Source of the DNA: Cantharellus purpuraceus
Lineage: Eukaryota; Basidiomycota; Agaricomycetes; Cantharellales; Hydnaceae
Length of the DNA: 64,000 nt
NCBI GenBank assembly: GCA_025174535.1
Contig: JALBUN010000008.1
Location: 124,001-188,000, forward strand
Reading direction: 5' to 3'
Shown: positions 46,517-56,819 of the stretch, piece by piece
How the letters are laid out: every line of letters starts with the position of its first letter
Numbering within the stretch: the first letter of the stretch is position 1
The notes under the pieces: model-generated
The model's input: the letters and a program-made list of their open reading frames with translations, nothing else
Databases searched by the model: none
What the model was told of the DNA's origin: nothing
Translations under genes and position numbers: made by a program

Positions 46517-46663
46517 CTGAAGTATTTTTTTATGTGATGGGTCATCTTTTCCTAATTCAGGATTAGTTCGAACCATTGCCAAGAGTTTTGAAAACCTTTG
46601 TTTCTCGCACACTATGGCTATCTCAAGCTCCTCAAGAGTACTTCGGTGACAATTCGGGAGCAC
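46517..46663 (-). CDS. candidate upstream exon of the sensor-like membrane protein
   Basis: An open minus-strand stretch (EELEIAIVCEKQRFSKLLAM, NPELGKDDPSHKKILQ) ends at a good donor (CAG|GTGAGT at 46516). A splice to the acceptor CGCAG at 46374-46372 would enter, in phase, the frame that reaches the membrane-protein ATG. The implied intron (about 145 nt) is long for this window. An in-frame ATG lies in the stretch. It could equally be 5' UTR. Confidence 0.3.
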
Positions 46664-47222
46664 CTGATAAACAAAAGTGGCCTTTACGACATTTTATATA
46701 TATAAATATCCAGAGTTAACATAATTGGCAAGCTTCCTTTTTCAATTCGTAGCTGAGTCGTTCCTACCTGGTTTGTATGGTTAAGAAGCCAGACATTGGT
46801 GTACTAGCGTTACCACTACAGTTCATCGGGCCATACAGGGGTCATTATGTACGCAATAGGGTCACTACCACTTACTCCTGCGGATCCCGGGTAACCAACC
46901 GTACTCAAGATATCGGCATTCTATCATCAACGTGTTTATCTCCCGTGAGCGATTCAGACGCCCTATAGGATGGCAATCGGTGTGCCTAGTCCTAACCAGG
47001 CGCTTCAGGCTTTTCCAGCACCTTTATTGAAACGTTGCTGAATCAGAACCAATATCGCGAGGCATATATACCGGGTCATCTTCCATATTTCTTGATTCGA
47101 CCAGGCCCTCCTGGAAAGGCGCACAGCATTCCTTTTCCTCCAGTCCACTCATCAGACACCGCCTTATCACCAACGTGGAATGTGACCGCTAGGGCAACGC
47201 GAATCATTGTCAGTCATGAAGG
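46664..47222. other. no gene recognised
   Basis: A TATATATATAAAT stretch near 46700 could serve as a promoter for the membrane-protein gene. No coding feature can be supported. Confidence 0.4.
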
Positions 47223-47778
47223 TCATAATTGTTTGGATAGATCAAGTGTACCCATGGGAGGACCTTTCCTGTTCCAATTCTTCAAAGCATCAGGACCTCG
47301 ATATACCAATAATCGCGGGGGAGTGACTTTTGGACGTGGAGTCTCCACTATCGCATTGGAAAGCTCCTCCACAAAGCATTGGTGGTCCGGCCAGAAGACG
47401 TGCCATTGTTTCGACACATACGGCGGTCCTCTCGTAATAATCTGCATCCCTATCCCCGCATCTCTGTAAGAAAAGAAAAAGGAGAAAAGCCAAGAACATA
47501 ACACACTAGCCTTGTGCAATAATCGACTCATCCGGCCACGTCGTCGACCCCGCTTTGCGCCTCACCAACTCATGCAACGGTTCGCGTGGAACGCGCTTGA
47601 ACAGTACAAAATTCTCGTCCGACCACGTCTCGTGTAGCTCCAGATGCAGCATCAACGGATCTCCGGGTGACCACACTACCAGCGCATAATTGCGGAATCG
47701 CGACGCCAGCGATGAGAGGAGCGGCACCGCGCCCTGTGCACTGCGGCCTATGAGTGAGACGTTTCGTCGTCTTGGCAT
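47223..47778 (-). CDS. hypothetical locus, structure uncertain
   Basis: The best frame (47778-47506) encodes MPRRRNVSLIGRSAQGAVPL and LVVWSPGDPLMLHLELHETW, reads like a real exon and stops in a C/T-rich stretch that looks like an intron end (TTTTCTTACAG near 47465). Two frames are open beyond it (47499-47290 and 47531-47223), so the downstream exon cannot be chosen. No obvious GT donor fits. A GC donor or a frameshift is needed. The family is not recognised. Confidence 0.3.
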
Positions 47779-48939
47779 TATATGGGTGACACAACACGTA
47801 TCAGAGCGCGGTTACCGGGGGGAGGAAGGAGGGGTGGTAGTGCTGCTGATTATTAAAGGCGACTCCAAGCTCCATAGTGTTTGGTGTTCTTCGTTTGGCG
47901 TAATTAGGCGTGCTGCACACTCTGAAACTCAGTGATGGACGCCAGTACTCCTGTACCGCTGACGTCTCACTCGCGCCCACACACAGGACTAATATTGTAT
48001 GGCGCTGTATGAGAGTCTGTGCTACACATTTAATGGCACGCTGGCTGATGCACTAGTGCACCATAGATTTTATGGGCGCTTGGCAAGTATTGCAATTGCA
48101 ATTGCTGTTTATCGCAGCGCAGCAGTGGGTTCAGCACAATACAGATACAGAGAAAACTATCCGCTTTATGTTTAGATTCACTTTGGACTATTCAGTTTAA
48201 GTTCAGGCTACGGTGGAGCGTCAAAGACTGAGTTTTCAGCTGAAGCCGGGCGCATATACACCCTATTGAGGCTCAGCTTCAGAAACGTGACGGATATTGC
48301 GTGTCGTCGCCTAGCTAGCTAGTCATGCCTCGAGGTGCGCTGACTGATCATTACATTCATGCATAAGCAAATGACACCCAGGGCACCCCCCTATGAGCTC
48401 TGTACGGCCTCGCATCACTATAGAAACCGTTCAGGGACAATGGTTTCCTTGAACTCGCAAATCGGTCGTACGTCTTTGCAAACACCGCTGGATCAGGAGG
48501 TATGCAATGCCATGCCATTATTGACATGACGTTGAGGTAGATGGAGCCGAACCAATCCAAGGCACCGTGATTCCATAAGAGCGACAACCAGTTGTGAAGT
48601 AAGGAGGTTAACTTGACTCGTAACGAGGTATGGATAACGAGAGCAATTACAGCATGACACATCCCCCACTCTGAATGTTAGATAGGATACGAGTAAATAA
48701 GGAATACAATTACAACCTGAACAATGAATAAACATTAGCTCTTAGACTGCAAACCAAAGTAATAGAATATGAAAACCTACACATGCAGTTTGTCCACCAA
48801 GATCTTCAATCTGTATCTAATTCTAAGACTTGATATATACCCAGTAGAATACTCCCGTTACATTCCACAGCGTCCGAGTGTGCCAGACGAAACCTCACTG
48901 TCGCTCACCTATCGATCGACCGATATCGACTAGGATCCA
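47779..48939. other. intergenic, no gene recognised
   Basis: Only short open frames. GCTAGCTAGCTAG-like repeats lie near 48312. Nothing else is apparent. Confidence 0.5.
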
Positions 48940-50259
48940 TTAACTGCTTGCCGGAATTACCATTTTCGGACTTGGCTGAAGCTGGACAGTCCTGATCACC
49001 TTCGGCTTGCGCGGGGTGTTCAAGATCACACTCTCCTGCTCCCCTATAGAGCCCATCGCATATGCACCACCGTCAAGTTGTGGTGTCCATTCCTCCTCCT
49101 CGTCTTCATCGGTGATACTGCTCCGACGACGAGCTCTCTCACGCGGCTGGACAATATTTAGCTCCATGTCATGCTGCTCCTCGCTAGCAGCCTCTGAAGA
49201 ACCACGCGTAGAATCAAAAGAAAGCCGGCTAATGATTTCACCCTTGGCACTATTCAACAAGTTCGCCAATGCAAAATTCGACGTGCCTCGTGTCGAGAAA
49301 TTAGCAAACGAGGACGGTGGAACGACAGCATTGTTAGACTTTGGGATCGGTATTGGTGACAATGGCTTTGGCTGAAACGATGATGACAAGGAAGAAGTGG
49401 AAGATGGCGGAAAAAATGAGAGCTCGGAAAGCGGAACGCGTTTGATGGTGGGCGAGGTTTTTCCCGCAGATATCGTATGCGGTGCAGCCGAGTCCTGCAT
49501 TGTCCCCGAATTGGCCGTGTTCCAATGTGAAGAGCTGCTCCTATGCAGGCGTGGGAACGTCCCAGCATGAACCTCGGGCCCTTGGTGAATCGGGCGTGAC
49601 AGACATTCTGGGCGCCCTCGCAAGGCGTGTTCGGCGGTGCTCGTCCTGCCTGAGGTGACAGCATGTAAGGGGATGTAGAGTACCTGCCTGAGGTGGATGG
49701 TATCGTTCGCCCAGAGCTTATTCGCTTTCCTGAGTGTTGCCAACGGGACGTTGTACTTGAGCGCGACGCCGGGGAGTGAGTCACTAGGCTGGATCTGTGT
49801 TTACCTGGTGAGGAAGTGACAGAACTGTATAATGATGGGGCGTGCCTGGTGTATAATGACTTCCGTTTCCGTCTGGGTTGTACTGTTCCCGTCCAGTCCC
49901 GTTGGGCATCCGCCATAGATATCAGCGGGTCGCGCCGTATCAAAGGTCTTCCTGCCCGTCCTGATGGCTCTTTTGAGTGAGGGACATGTTTCATGCAAGT
50001 CCAAAGAAGCGCCACGTCGTTCCTTGCCATCCTCAGATTCGTCTGACGAATCGGATGTAGAACACAATGGATCGCCCGCTGTCGTCTGTAACCGTACGTG
50101 GTACGATGTACCTCGTCGTCTGATCGACTGGGTCGCTGAGAAATCTGCGTCTGAGTCAGCCCCGGGGCTGCTGGAATGACCGCTGGTATCCATCCAGGGA
50201 TTTCTGCTGTGGAGGCCATCGTGTGCTCCTGGCGTGACATGGAGTGGCGACCACGGCAT
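48940..50259 (-). CDS. intracellular-type LysM-domain protein
   Basis: Exon 1 is 50259-49846 (138 codons) and exon 2 is 49794-48940 (284 codons plus stop), for 422 aa. The LysM domain spans the junction: EVIIHQ joined to IQPSDSLPGVALKYNVPLAT, then LRKANKLWANDTIHLRQVLY and IPL. No signal peptide precedes it. The N-terminus is polar and Ser-rich (SDSSDESEDG). This matches the single-LysM cytosolic family (LYSMD2-like) rather than secreted chitin-binding effectors. The C-terminus is disordered, ending VIRTVQLQPSPKMVIPASS. Keeping the full first LysM strand requires a GC-AG intron (49845-49795). A GT-AG alternative removes five residues of that strand. Confidence 0.75.
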
Positions 50260-51610
50260 TTCATCTCATCCCAAGCCTAATCAAAGGTGTCAGTGAAGGC
50301 AAGATACACTAAAAGCACCAGCTGCGATTTAAGGGCTCTCGACGTCAAGTGGGAAGAGACACGGCATCTTGCCGAGGTTAGAGCGGTGTTTCAATCTCTT
50401 CCGTTCTGCCTCCAACACAAACACATGATTCTAATCGCTTCCGAGTCTTCACATCTTTCACTAGGCTCTGAACGTACTGGAAATAGTCCTGCATTTATTG
50501 TCATCTAATGTTTAATCTCCCGACACGGCGTGAAACACCCGGTAGACCAGGTATTCACTTTGGCATTATGAGCCCGGAGTACTTTTGAAAGGCTGAATGT
50601 GAGTTCATCTCGTAAAAATCCATTTTTGGACCAAGTACTTGCCCCATGCATGTCCTTTTTACCGCCCGTAGGCAATGAGGTGATTCGAAATGGCTCGTGC
50701 AAGTCTGTGAGCTAACCTAGTATCCACCCGCATACGTCGCCCCTCCTCCAAAAAAGAAACGAAACACCGCGATTTATTTTGCGCAGGTTTTCATGAGGAA
50801 AGTGGCTCAGATGGAGATGTTGTTCGAGCGAGTTACTCTAGCCTTATAAAATACTACATATTGGGACTACCGGGGTGAGTTCACGTAGATTGTACCAATG
50901 CAAGTATAGTTGACTAAGTATCAGATTTTTGTGCGCATTGTCTATTCTGTCTGCGTACACTGAACATGATTGTTAACTCCATGTGTTGTGCGAGTCTTGT
51001 GTATCAGCTGCTGTGGGAGCTCACCTGAGCGCCACTCTGGCTAGTTCTTCCGCCGCTGCCACTTGGTCATCTTTCTGATCATCTTTCATCACGTCATGCT
51101 TCTCTGAGAAGTAGGACCAGAAACCAGGAATCAAATCAACCTTCGACAGGGCCAAAATACTTGATCATGCACAACGAATCACAACTCTAGGGCAGCCGTC
51201 AGTGTGTGCACACCGGGACAGAAATGCATTGTCGCAGGACATACTTCAATTCAGCAACATCTCATCTGAAGTTGAACAAATACATGAGAAGTCTAACGCA
51301 TGTGGACGGCTCTACGAAGGACCTATGGCTTATGTAAACGGGACGCAGAGATACCACCTCAGTAGCGACCATCAATCATCGCTGTGGCCTCGGGGCAGGA
51401 TCTGTTGCAGTGGCGTTGCAATGGAGTATCTGTGTACATAGCACTTCGATATTCGCTGTTGATGATCATGCAGGCAAGCGGCAACCCCAGGTTCCTGACA
51501 CAGATGAATATATATGAATTTCTGTCACTTTGTGCTCATCTCATACTCAGAGCCCCTCGCGACATACTGGTCCAATCGGTATAATCTACCTTTCACTGTC
51601 CCATCTCGAC
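50260..51610. other. intergenic, partly a diverged repeat
   Basis: No confident gene. Positions about 50705-50880 resemble 54235-54420. The final 100 bp resemble the promoter of the second DUF6533-type copy (near 53115-53190). Confidence 0.5.
50705..50880. repeat. diverged repeat, first copy (partner 54235-54420)
   Basis: Shared landmarks in order: TCTGTGA(A/G)CTA, CGCATACG(T/C)CG, TTCTCCAA or CCTCCAA with A-rich run, GTGCGCGGG or TTGCGCAGG, TCATGAG(A/G)AAAG and CTTRTAAAAT. The partner lies 3' of the second DUF6533-type copy, so the duplicated unit is probably larger than one gene. Confidence 0.55.
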
Positions 51611-52194
51611 GTGTCGTCTCAAATAGAACAGGCCATAATACAAGTCATATCAGATAGGTAAGTTGCCATTCACACTAGATGCATGGGCATATGTGGTGAA
51701 ACGGCAATCGCAACAGGATGGCTGGGAACTATATTGCTACAGCTGCTCTAGGTGAGCCTATGACTTGCATTCACAACAGACCACTACTTGAAAAAGTGCT
51801 TCTCGCATATGACACCCTCCTAACGCTTTCCAAAATATATGGTTTGGGAAATTTAGATTGGGAACTGCTCTATACCTGATAGTCCGTGCCCCACGCTGCT
51901 TAATATCGTGCTATTGTACCTTTCACAGATTTTGACTACATCACTTCAGTTTGTTTCGGTCTTCCGTGACCTTGCTGCAGCTAACATCTACGACACTTGG
52001 TCGAGAGCCTGCACGATGCTGTGATGGCAGAGTTTAGTGATTCGAACCCTGATGCGCCCGTCAACACCAGGACACTTCGGGAGGACGTTATGCCCGTGGA
52101 TCCAGATATGCTAGAGGCAACTTCAGAAGACGAAATCGCTATGGTGGAAATTCTGTCCCAGCCACAGGGTGTTAAGAAAACCGTGGAGGTGTAG
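51611..52194 (+). pseudogene. DUF6533-type membrane protein, decayed copy 1
   Basis: The first codon aligned with copy 2 is GTG (51611) instead of ATG. A first exon (SSQIEQAIIQVISD) and a proper intron lead to MAGNYIATAALV. A second good intron (GTGAGC...AAAAAG) leads to LLAYDTLLTL, the DUF6533 signature. About 8-10 bp are then missing against copy 2, shifting the frame before IWFGKFRLGTALYLIVR. A possible cytosolic tail is open at 51997-52194 (ESLHDAVMAEF, ending KKTVEV). DUF6533 proteins are Agaricomycete membrane proteins of unknown function. Confidence 0.65.
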
Positions 52195-53194
52195 CCATAT
52201 GTCCATATTTCTTCTCCGTGTTTTAGTTCGGACTGGCAGTTGACGTAAATTTGACCGTATGATTTGAAGTACTCAAGTTATGATTTTTGTGGGACAGTGG
52301 AGCATTAAAGCGCGAAGGCTATTATGTATTCATGCGTTAGTCACTATGAAGATCTCAGGGAGTCCTTTCTTTCGAATTTACTTGCCGTGTAACTATTTGG
52401 TAGCACGGACTCGATCAAATTCAGCACATTAAATTCTATTTACAGAACCACCCGAAGAGTGCTTCGGAAGCGGTCTGACAGATGGGACTAACATAAAGTT
52501 TTTTCCGCGCACCGCGCTATACCCGCCTTCAGGCCCATTCTGTTTTGACAATGAACTTTGACGCGCTACTCCACTTTCTGCGACTTCTCTGTAGCAGCTT
52601 CCTTGGAGACACCTTATATAGTGCCTTCTACTTCTTCCATTTGATCAACCTCATGCGTCTGCTGATGAACTAAAATTCTGGTTCTAGGGTAAACTGCGTC
52701 ATCAATACTAGCTAAGGAACTTAACTATGAGAAGATAATCGCGTCTAAGCTCGGCTCCCTTATGCGCAGGTGCACAAGTCTGACTAATAGAAGAACTACT
52801 CTCCAAGTACAACACGATATTCAATCAGCGAATCAAATGTCAGACCTCGGGTGTTATGGGAATATCATTTTTAACTAAATCTGCGAGAAGCTGTTGTATG
52901 GACGATTCCGGGCTTTTATAGAACGTTGGACAAATCTGTAGAACCATGTAGCGCGGCGCTACAGCTTCTAATCAAACAGATATCATCATAGTAGGCACGA
53001 GGCAGGATCTGGTGGGGTGGTCCCGCTGTCTACACAGCTCTTCGATGTCTACTTTTGATATTACTGATGCCGTTGGCGTTTCAATACTGCATATATGATC
53101 CTCGGTTACTTCTGCCTATCTCATACTCAGAGCACTCTCAACATACTAGTCCACTCGGTGCACTTCAAGCTTCACCCTTCATTTTTCCATCGTC
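52195..53194. other. intergenic between the two DUF6533-type copies
   Basis: No gene is recognised. The last 80 bp (TCATACTCAGAGCAC...TTTTTCCATCG) are the copy-2 leader and resemble the copy-1 leader near 51540-51610. Confidence 0.5.
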
Positions 53195-53990
53195 ATGTCG
53201 TCTCAGACAGAACAAGACGTCATTCAAGCGGTATCGGATAAGTGAGTTGTTCACATCCATATGTGAAACAAATTTACCGTATCAGTGTGGCCTTCAATTA
53301 CGTTTCTATAGCTACCCTATGGCTTGTGTTCACAACCAATCTAACAGACTACTACGCTTGAACCAGCACTCTCATATGACACCACTTTAACACTACCCTG
53401 TGAGGTCAAATATATATGGTTCAAGAAGTTTAAACTAGGGACAGCTCTATACATGCTCGTTCGGTGCTCCACAATGTTTGGTCTCTTGATAGAGGTCCTT
53501 GCGCAGTTTATAAACATATCGGAGAAGGTGTGTGTCGGTGCTTGAATGTCGTTGATGCAGCTGACATGGATGCCTTTGATAACGTAGTAAGTTCAGGCGC
53601 ATTTCCTCACGCACGAAGGCTTATATTACTCCAGGACATGCAATCACATGATTCACCTTGGGATGCTGTGTTCTTCTTGACCCTCATCGGGATTCAAGGT
53701 AATGATGACGTCTTCTGGCTAGCAAGTGATCATTGACGACACTGGAGGAATGAGGTGTGCCGGGCTTGTATATTTTATTTCTGTCAGTCACTGCGAAGTT
53801 CTTTGAATGTCCTTTTGCGATCAAGGACTCTCAATGTCGATTAAAAGGCAAGAGAGACGGATATTTTACCGAGGGTAGAGAATATGTTCTGTTCCTTCCC
53901 CGACACAACCATCACTTCCAACGCTTCAAGCTTCACATTTTGGGGAGACCCTACATGCCTGAGGCGGGAACAAGTCTCTCGATGTAGCAC
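53195..53990 (+). pseudogene. DUF6533-type membrane protein, decayed copy 2
   Basis: The ATG at 53195 opens MSSQTEQDVIQAVSD. A GT-AG intron from 53242 leads to VAFNYVSIATLWL. The next donor site, intact in copy 1 (CTAGGTGAGCC), is deleted here, so the acceptor-side exon SYDTTLTLPCEVKYIWFKKF and KLGTALYMLVRCSTMFGLLI has no clean splice partner. The exon continues to FINISEKV, and further open stretches follow to about 53987. The signature segment is better preserved than in copy 1, but the gene is probably not functional unless a cryptic donor is used. The 3' limit is approximate. Confidence 0.6.
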
Positions 53991-54234
53991 CTCAGTTCAC
54001 GTAGCATGCAGATGACTCCTTGCTACTGGAATAGTCCAATGTTTGACACATTTTTAGCTACCATTTATTATAATCAGTCCTCCATCATGGCGTGGATTAT
54101 GTCGTACACATAACTCTATAATTTTAGAAGACTGAAAGCATATACGTTCATCTCACATCGTACGCTAAGATCCATCTCATATGCCTCCCTTGTAGACCAT
54201 ACCACGACTTGGGAGAAGCGGTGATCCCAAACTG

Positions 54235-54420
54235 TCCGCGCGAGTCTGTGAACTATTCTCTCGCATACGCCGCCGCTTCTCCAAGAAAAGGAAAGAGATG
54301 ACACATATATCCGCAACTTCTTGTGCGCGGGTGGTCATGAGAAAGGTTGCTGGGGTGGAGGTGTTATTCAGGCGATTCTCTCGAGACTTGTAAAATGCCG
54401 CTATGGGTCCACCAGGTGTG
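54235..54420. repeat. diverged repeat, second copy (partner 50705-50880)
   Basis: This is in the same orientation as the first copy, with the same ordered landmarks (CTGTGAACTA, CGCATACGCCGCC, GTGCGCGGGTGGTCATGAGA, CTTGTAAAATGCCG). It lies between DUF6533-type copy 2 and the DUF6593-type gene. Confidence 0.55.
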
Positions 54421-54434
54421 TCTGTTGCGTAGAG

Positions 54435-54930
54435 CTAACAAGCAGATGAGTCGTGTCGTGCCCAAAGAGAGTTGAATAAATGATTCACCTCCATGTTAAG
54501 ACCCGCAGCTACATTTTTCCATTGATATTTTCTTCCCTTGTCGTCGTGGAACGATACGGCGCTGATGACATCATTGTAAGCAGATCGTCGTCTTGGTTTC
54601 AAGCTATAATACACACCTGAGTGGTAAAAGCCCACTCTTCAGCCAGCTATTTATCGAAACAGAGGGCTTATTGCCAATAGTGACCCTATCAGGTAACGTG
54701 GTCTTCCATTCTAGGCTTGCGATCAACTCGTCCTCACGGTTCCTCACCGTGGTAATCGTTTTTAAGTCTGAGATGTCGGTCTGAACTGTGTATACAGCTT
54801 TCAGGGATCCGGATGAGAGATCGACTAGACTCGTATTGCTGGGATTGTCATTGGTAAGTGTGTAGCTAAGTATGTTTGTAGCGGGTTGTGCTACTAGGGT
54901 CAATTCGCTCGCAGATGTGAGGGAAGTCAT
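54435..54930 (-). CDS. DUF6593-type protein
   Basis: The minus strand from 54930 encodes LSYTLTNDNPSNTSLVDLSS, AVYTVQTDISDLKTITTVRN and LIASLEWKTTLPDRVTIGNK, the lead strands of the small Agaricomycete DUF6593 beta-rich domain. The rest of the domain (SAYNDVISAVSFHDDKGRKY then QWK) lies in another frame. The two join in phase if a 25-nt GT-AG segment (54616-54592) is removed, giving 156 aa from exons 54930-54617 and 54591-54435. Either this is an exceptionally short intron or the gene has a +1 frameshift. Function is unknown. A TATATAAAG box near 54970 (minus strand) fits a promoter. Confidence 0.65.
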
Positions 54931-55163
54931 AGTGTGTAGAGCGTCTTCACTTTGACATCGATGGCAACTTTATATATGACCCTACGAGGATCATTACTGC
55001 GGTGGGAAAAGCCCCGTTCATTCACGTGAACAAGCTGTACTATCAGGCGCCAGGAGTTTGAAACTCTCAACTGTTTAAAATCGCACTCGTAACGCAAAGA
55101 ATACGGTGCCATGTTATACTCGGCGGAACATTCTCTACATCCTTCCCAACGTTCTGGCTGCAC

Positions 55164-56819
55164 ATGAGAGCGTCACGAGCCCTTAAAGTGCACAAGTCGT
55201 AGTTTAAACTACCTGGGGCGGTTCCCACTCCTGGTACCTAATAGTATGAGGATAGCTCTGCGCAGTCGAACGGTCCTGGTGTTTAGCGCCTGTTGTTGCC
55301 GTCAATCACATGCTGGCTTCATAATTGGATTTCAGTAATGAGGACAACGGTTTACTTTTCTTGCCACACTTGTTATACAGATCTACCTGGGACGGTCCCC
55401 ACTCCTGGTAAATAATAGTACAAGGCTCTGCGCAGTCGAACGGTCCTGATGTTTAGCGCCTGTTGTTGCCGTCAATCACATGCTGGCTTCATAATTGGAT
55501 TTCAGTAATGAGAAAAACGGGTTTCCTTTTCTTGGTGCCACACTTGCTCTACAGACAATGTTTATTGAGAAAATGCTTTTTCATACATTATCTCAAGGGT
55601 ATTATCGTAACTCGTAGATAGCGACAGTCGGGCGTTAGATGCGAGACAAAGTCTTATGTTGCGACCTATCTATCACCGCTACTGGAAATGTCTATGTGCA
55701 GAATACTAATACAATCTCCGGAACCTCGCAAAGCTCGAACTACGACCAGCGAATGGCTGTGGTAGGGCATAATTGAGTGACAACGTGACTAGAACCACGA
55801 CGTATACAACACAGGTTTCCTGTTTACTGTAAATCACGACGTTATGTGCACTTGCCACATTTGTGGCAACACGATCTTCCTGTTTATTGTGAACTGCAAC
55901 TCTTGACGATTGCAAACCTCGACATTTAAATTTGTCAAACGTTAAACCCTTCAAATTTTCAAATCTCGTACCTTGAGCGTTGGCGCACATTGTATTCCCT
56001 GTAGATCCTATGTCAAGTCAAGAGCTCCCAGACCCTGTCAAGGATATCCGCCTGACCAACGTCTGCTGCAAATGTAATTCACATATGGGAAAAAAATTGG
56101 TATTCATGAAAGGTCTTGCTGTAGATCATCATCACTCGGGGCCACAGTCCATCAAAATTTGCGGCTCGCGCGGTTTAAGTTCGGCGAACTCCCCTTCCTC
56201 TCGATTACCGATCACCGGCACCTCTCGTGGACTATCACTGGTAAGATATTGTTGGGATGGCGGATTGCCAGACTCGCACGAAAAACATTTGCAAGCTCTC
56301 GGGCATCCATGTCAAAAGCATGAGGTAGAAAAATAGACAGAGTGTACAGAATGGTCTTATTGTAACACCAAGTGGGTTACTTTTGTGTAATGCAGTGACG
56401 GGACGACGTAATGATGAGATGGATGGTGAACGAGATGTTGCAGGCCGATAGGTCTGAGATGAGCGGTTGCGGGTGCCTTGAGGGTAACATTATTACGATC
56501 TGTAGCATGCTTGCGTTTGCAGCAGGCAAATGTCGGGTAGGGTCCTTGGCCGATCCAAATGTTGTCGGTGAGTCCGGAAATGCGTTAGGCATAGATTCGA
56601 GGTGCCGCGGTGGCACCTACATTCACGGAAACCATGTGGCGGTTTGGTCCATCACCATTTCCCAGAAATAGCCAACTTGGAGCGCTGGAACGTTAGGGGT
56701 AAGAACTTTCATTGCAGAAGGGGACGGCGGACCAGTCGGGCATAGCCGGCTTCGCGGAGACGGAAAGTTAACACCATCTCTTAAGCAAATGAGCTCGCCT
56801 GGCAACCTCGTCTTACAGC
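55164..56819. other. gene-poor stretch with a tandem duplication
   Basis: Apart from 55211-55556 nothing clear. A plus-strand frame at 55980-56336 (MAHIVFPVDPMSSQELPDPV) has no known domain and could be chance. Confidence 0.5.
55211..55556. repeat. tandem duplication, two units of about 174 bp
   Basis: Units at 55211-55384 and 55385-55556 share long identical blocks, for example GCTCTGCGCAGTCGAACGGT, TGTTTAGCGCCTGTTGTTGC and CATAATTGGATTTCAGTAAT. Only a few substitutions and small indels separate them, so the duplication is fairly recent. It has no coding content. Confidence 0.9.

Noticed and set aside
47035..47469. Plus-strand 144-codon ORF
   Set aside because: No domain, and it overlaps the minus-strand hypothetical locus. 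Neither strand is convincing, so only the better minus-strand exon was listed.
49254..50264. 336-codon minus-strand frame over the LysM gene
   Set aside because: It is Arg/Ser/His-rich, overlaps both LysM exons and the intron in another frame, and has no domain. It is a shadow of the real gene.
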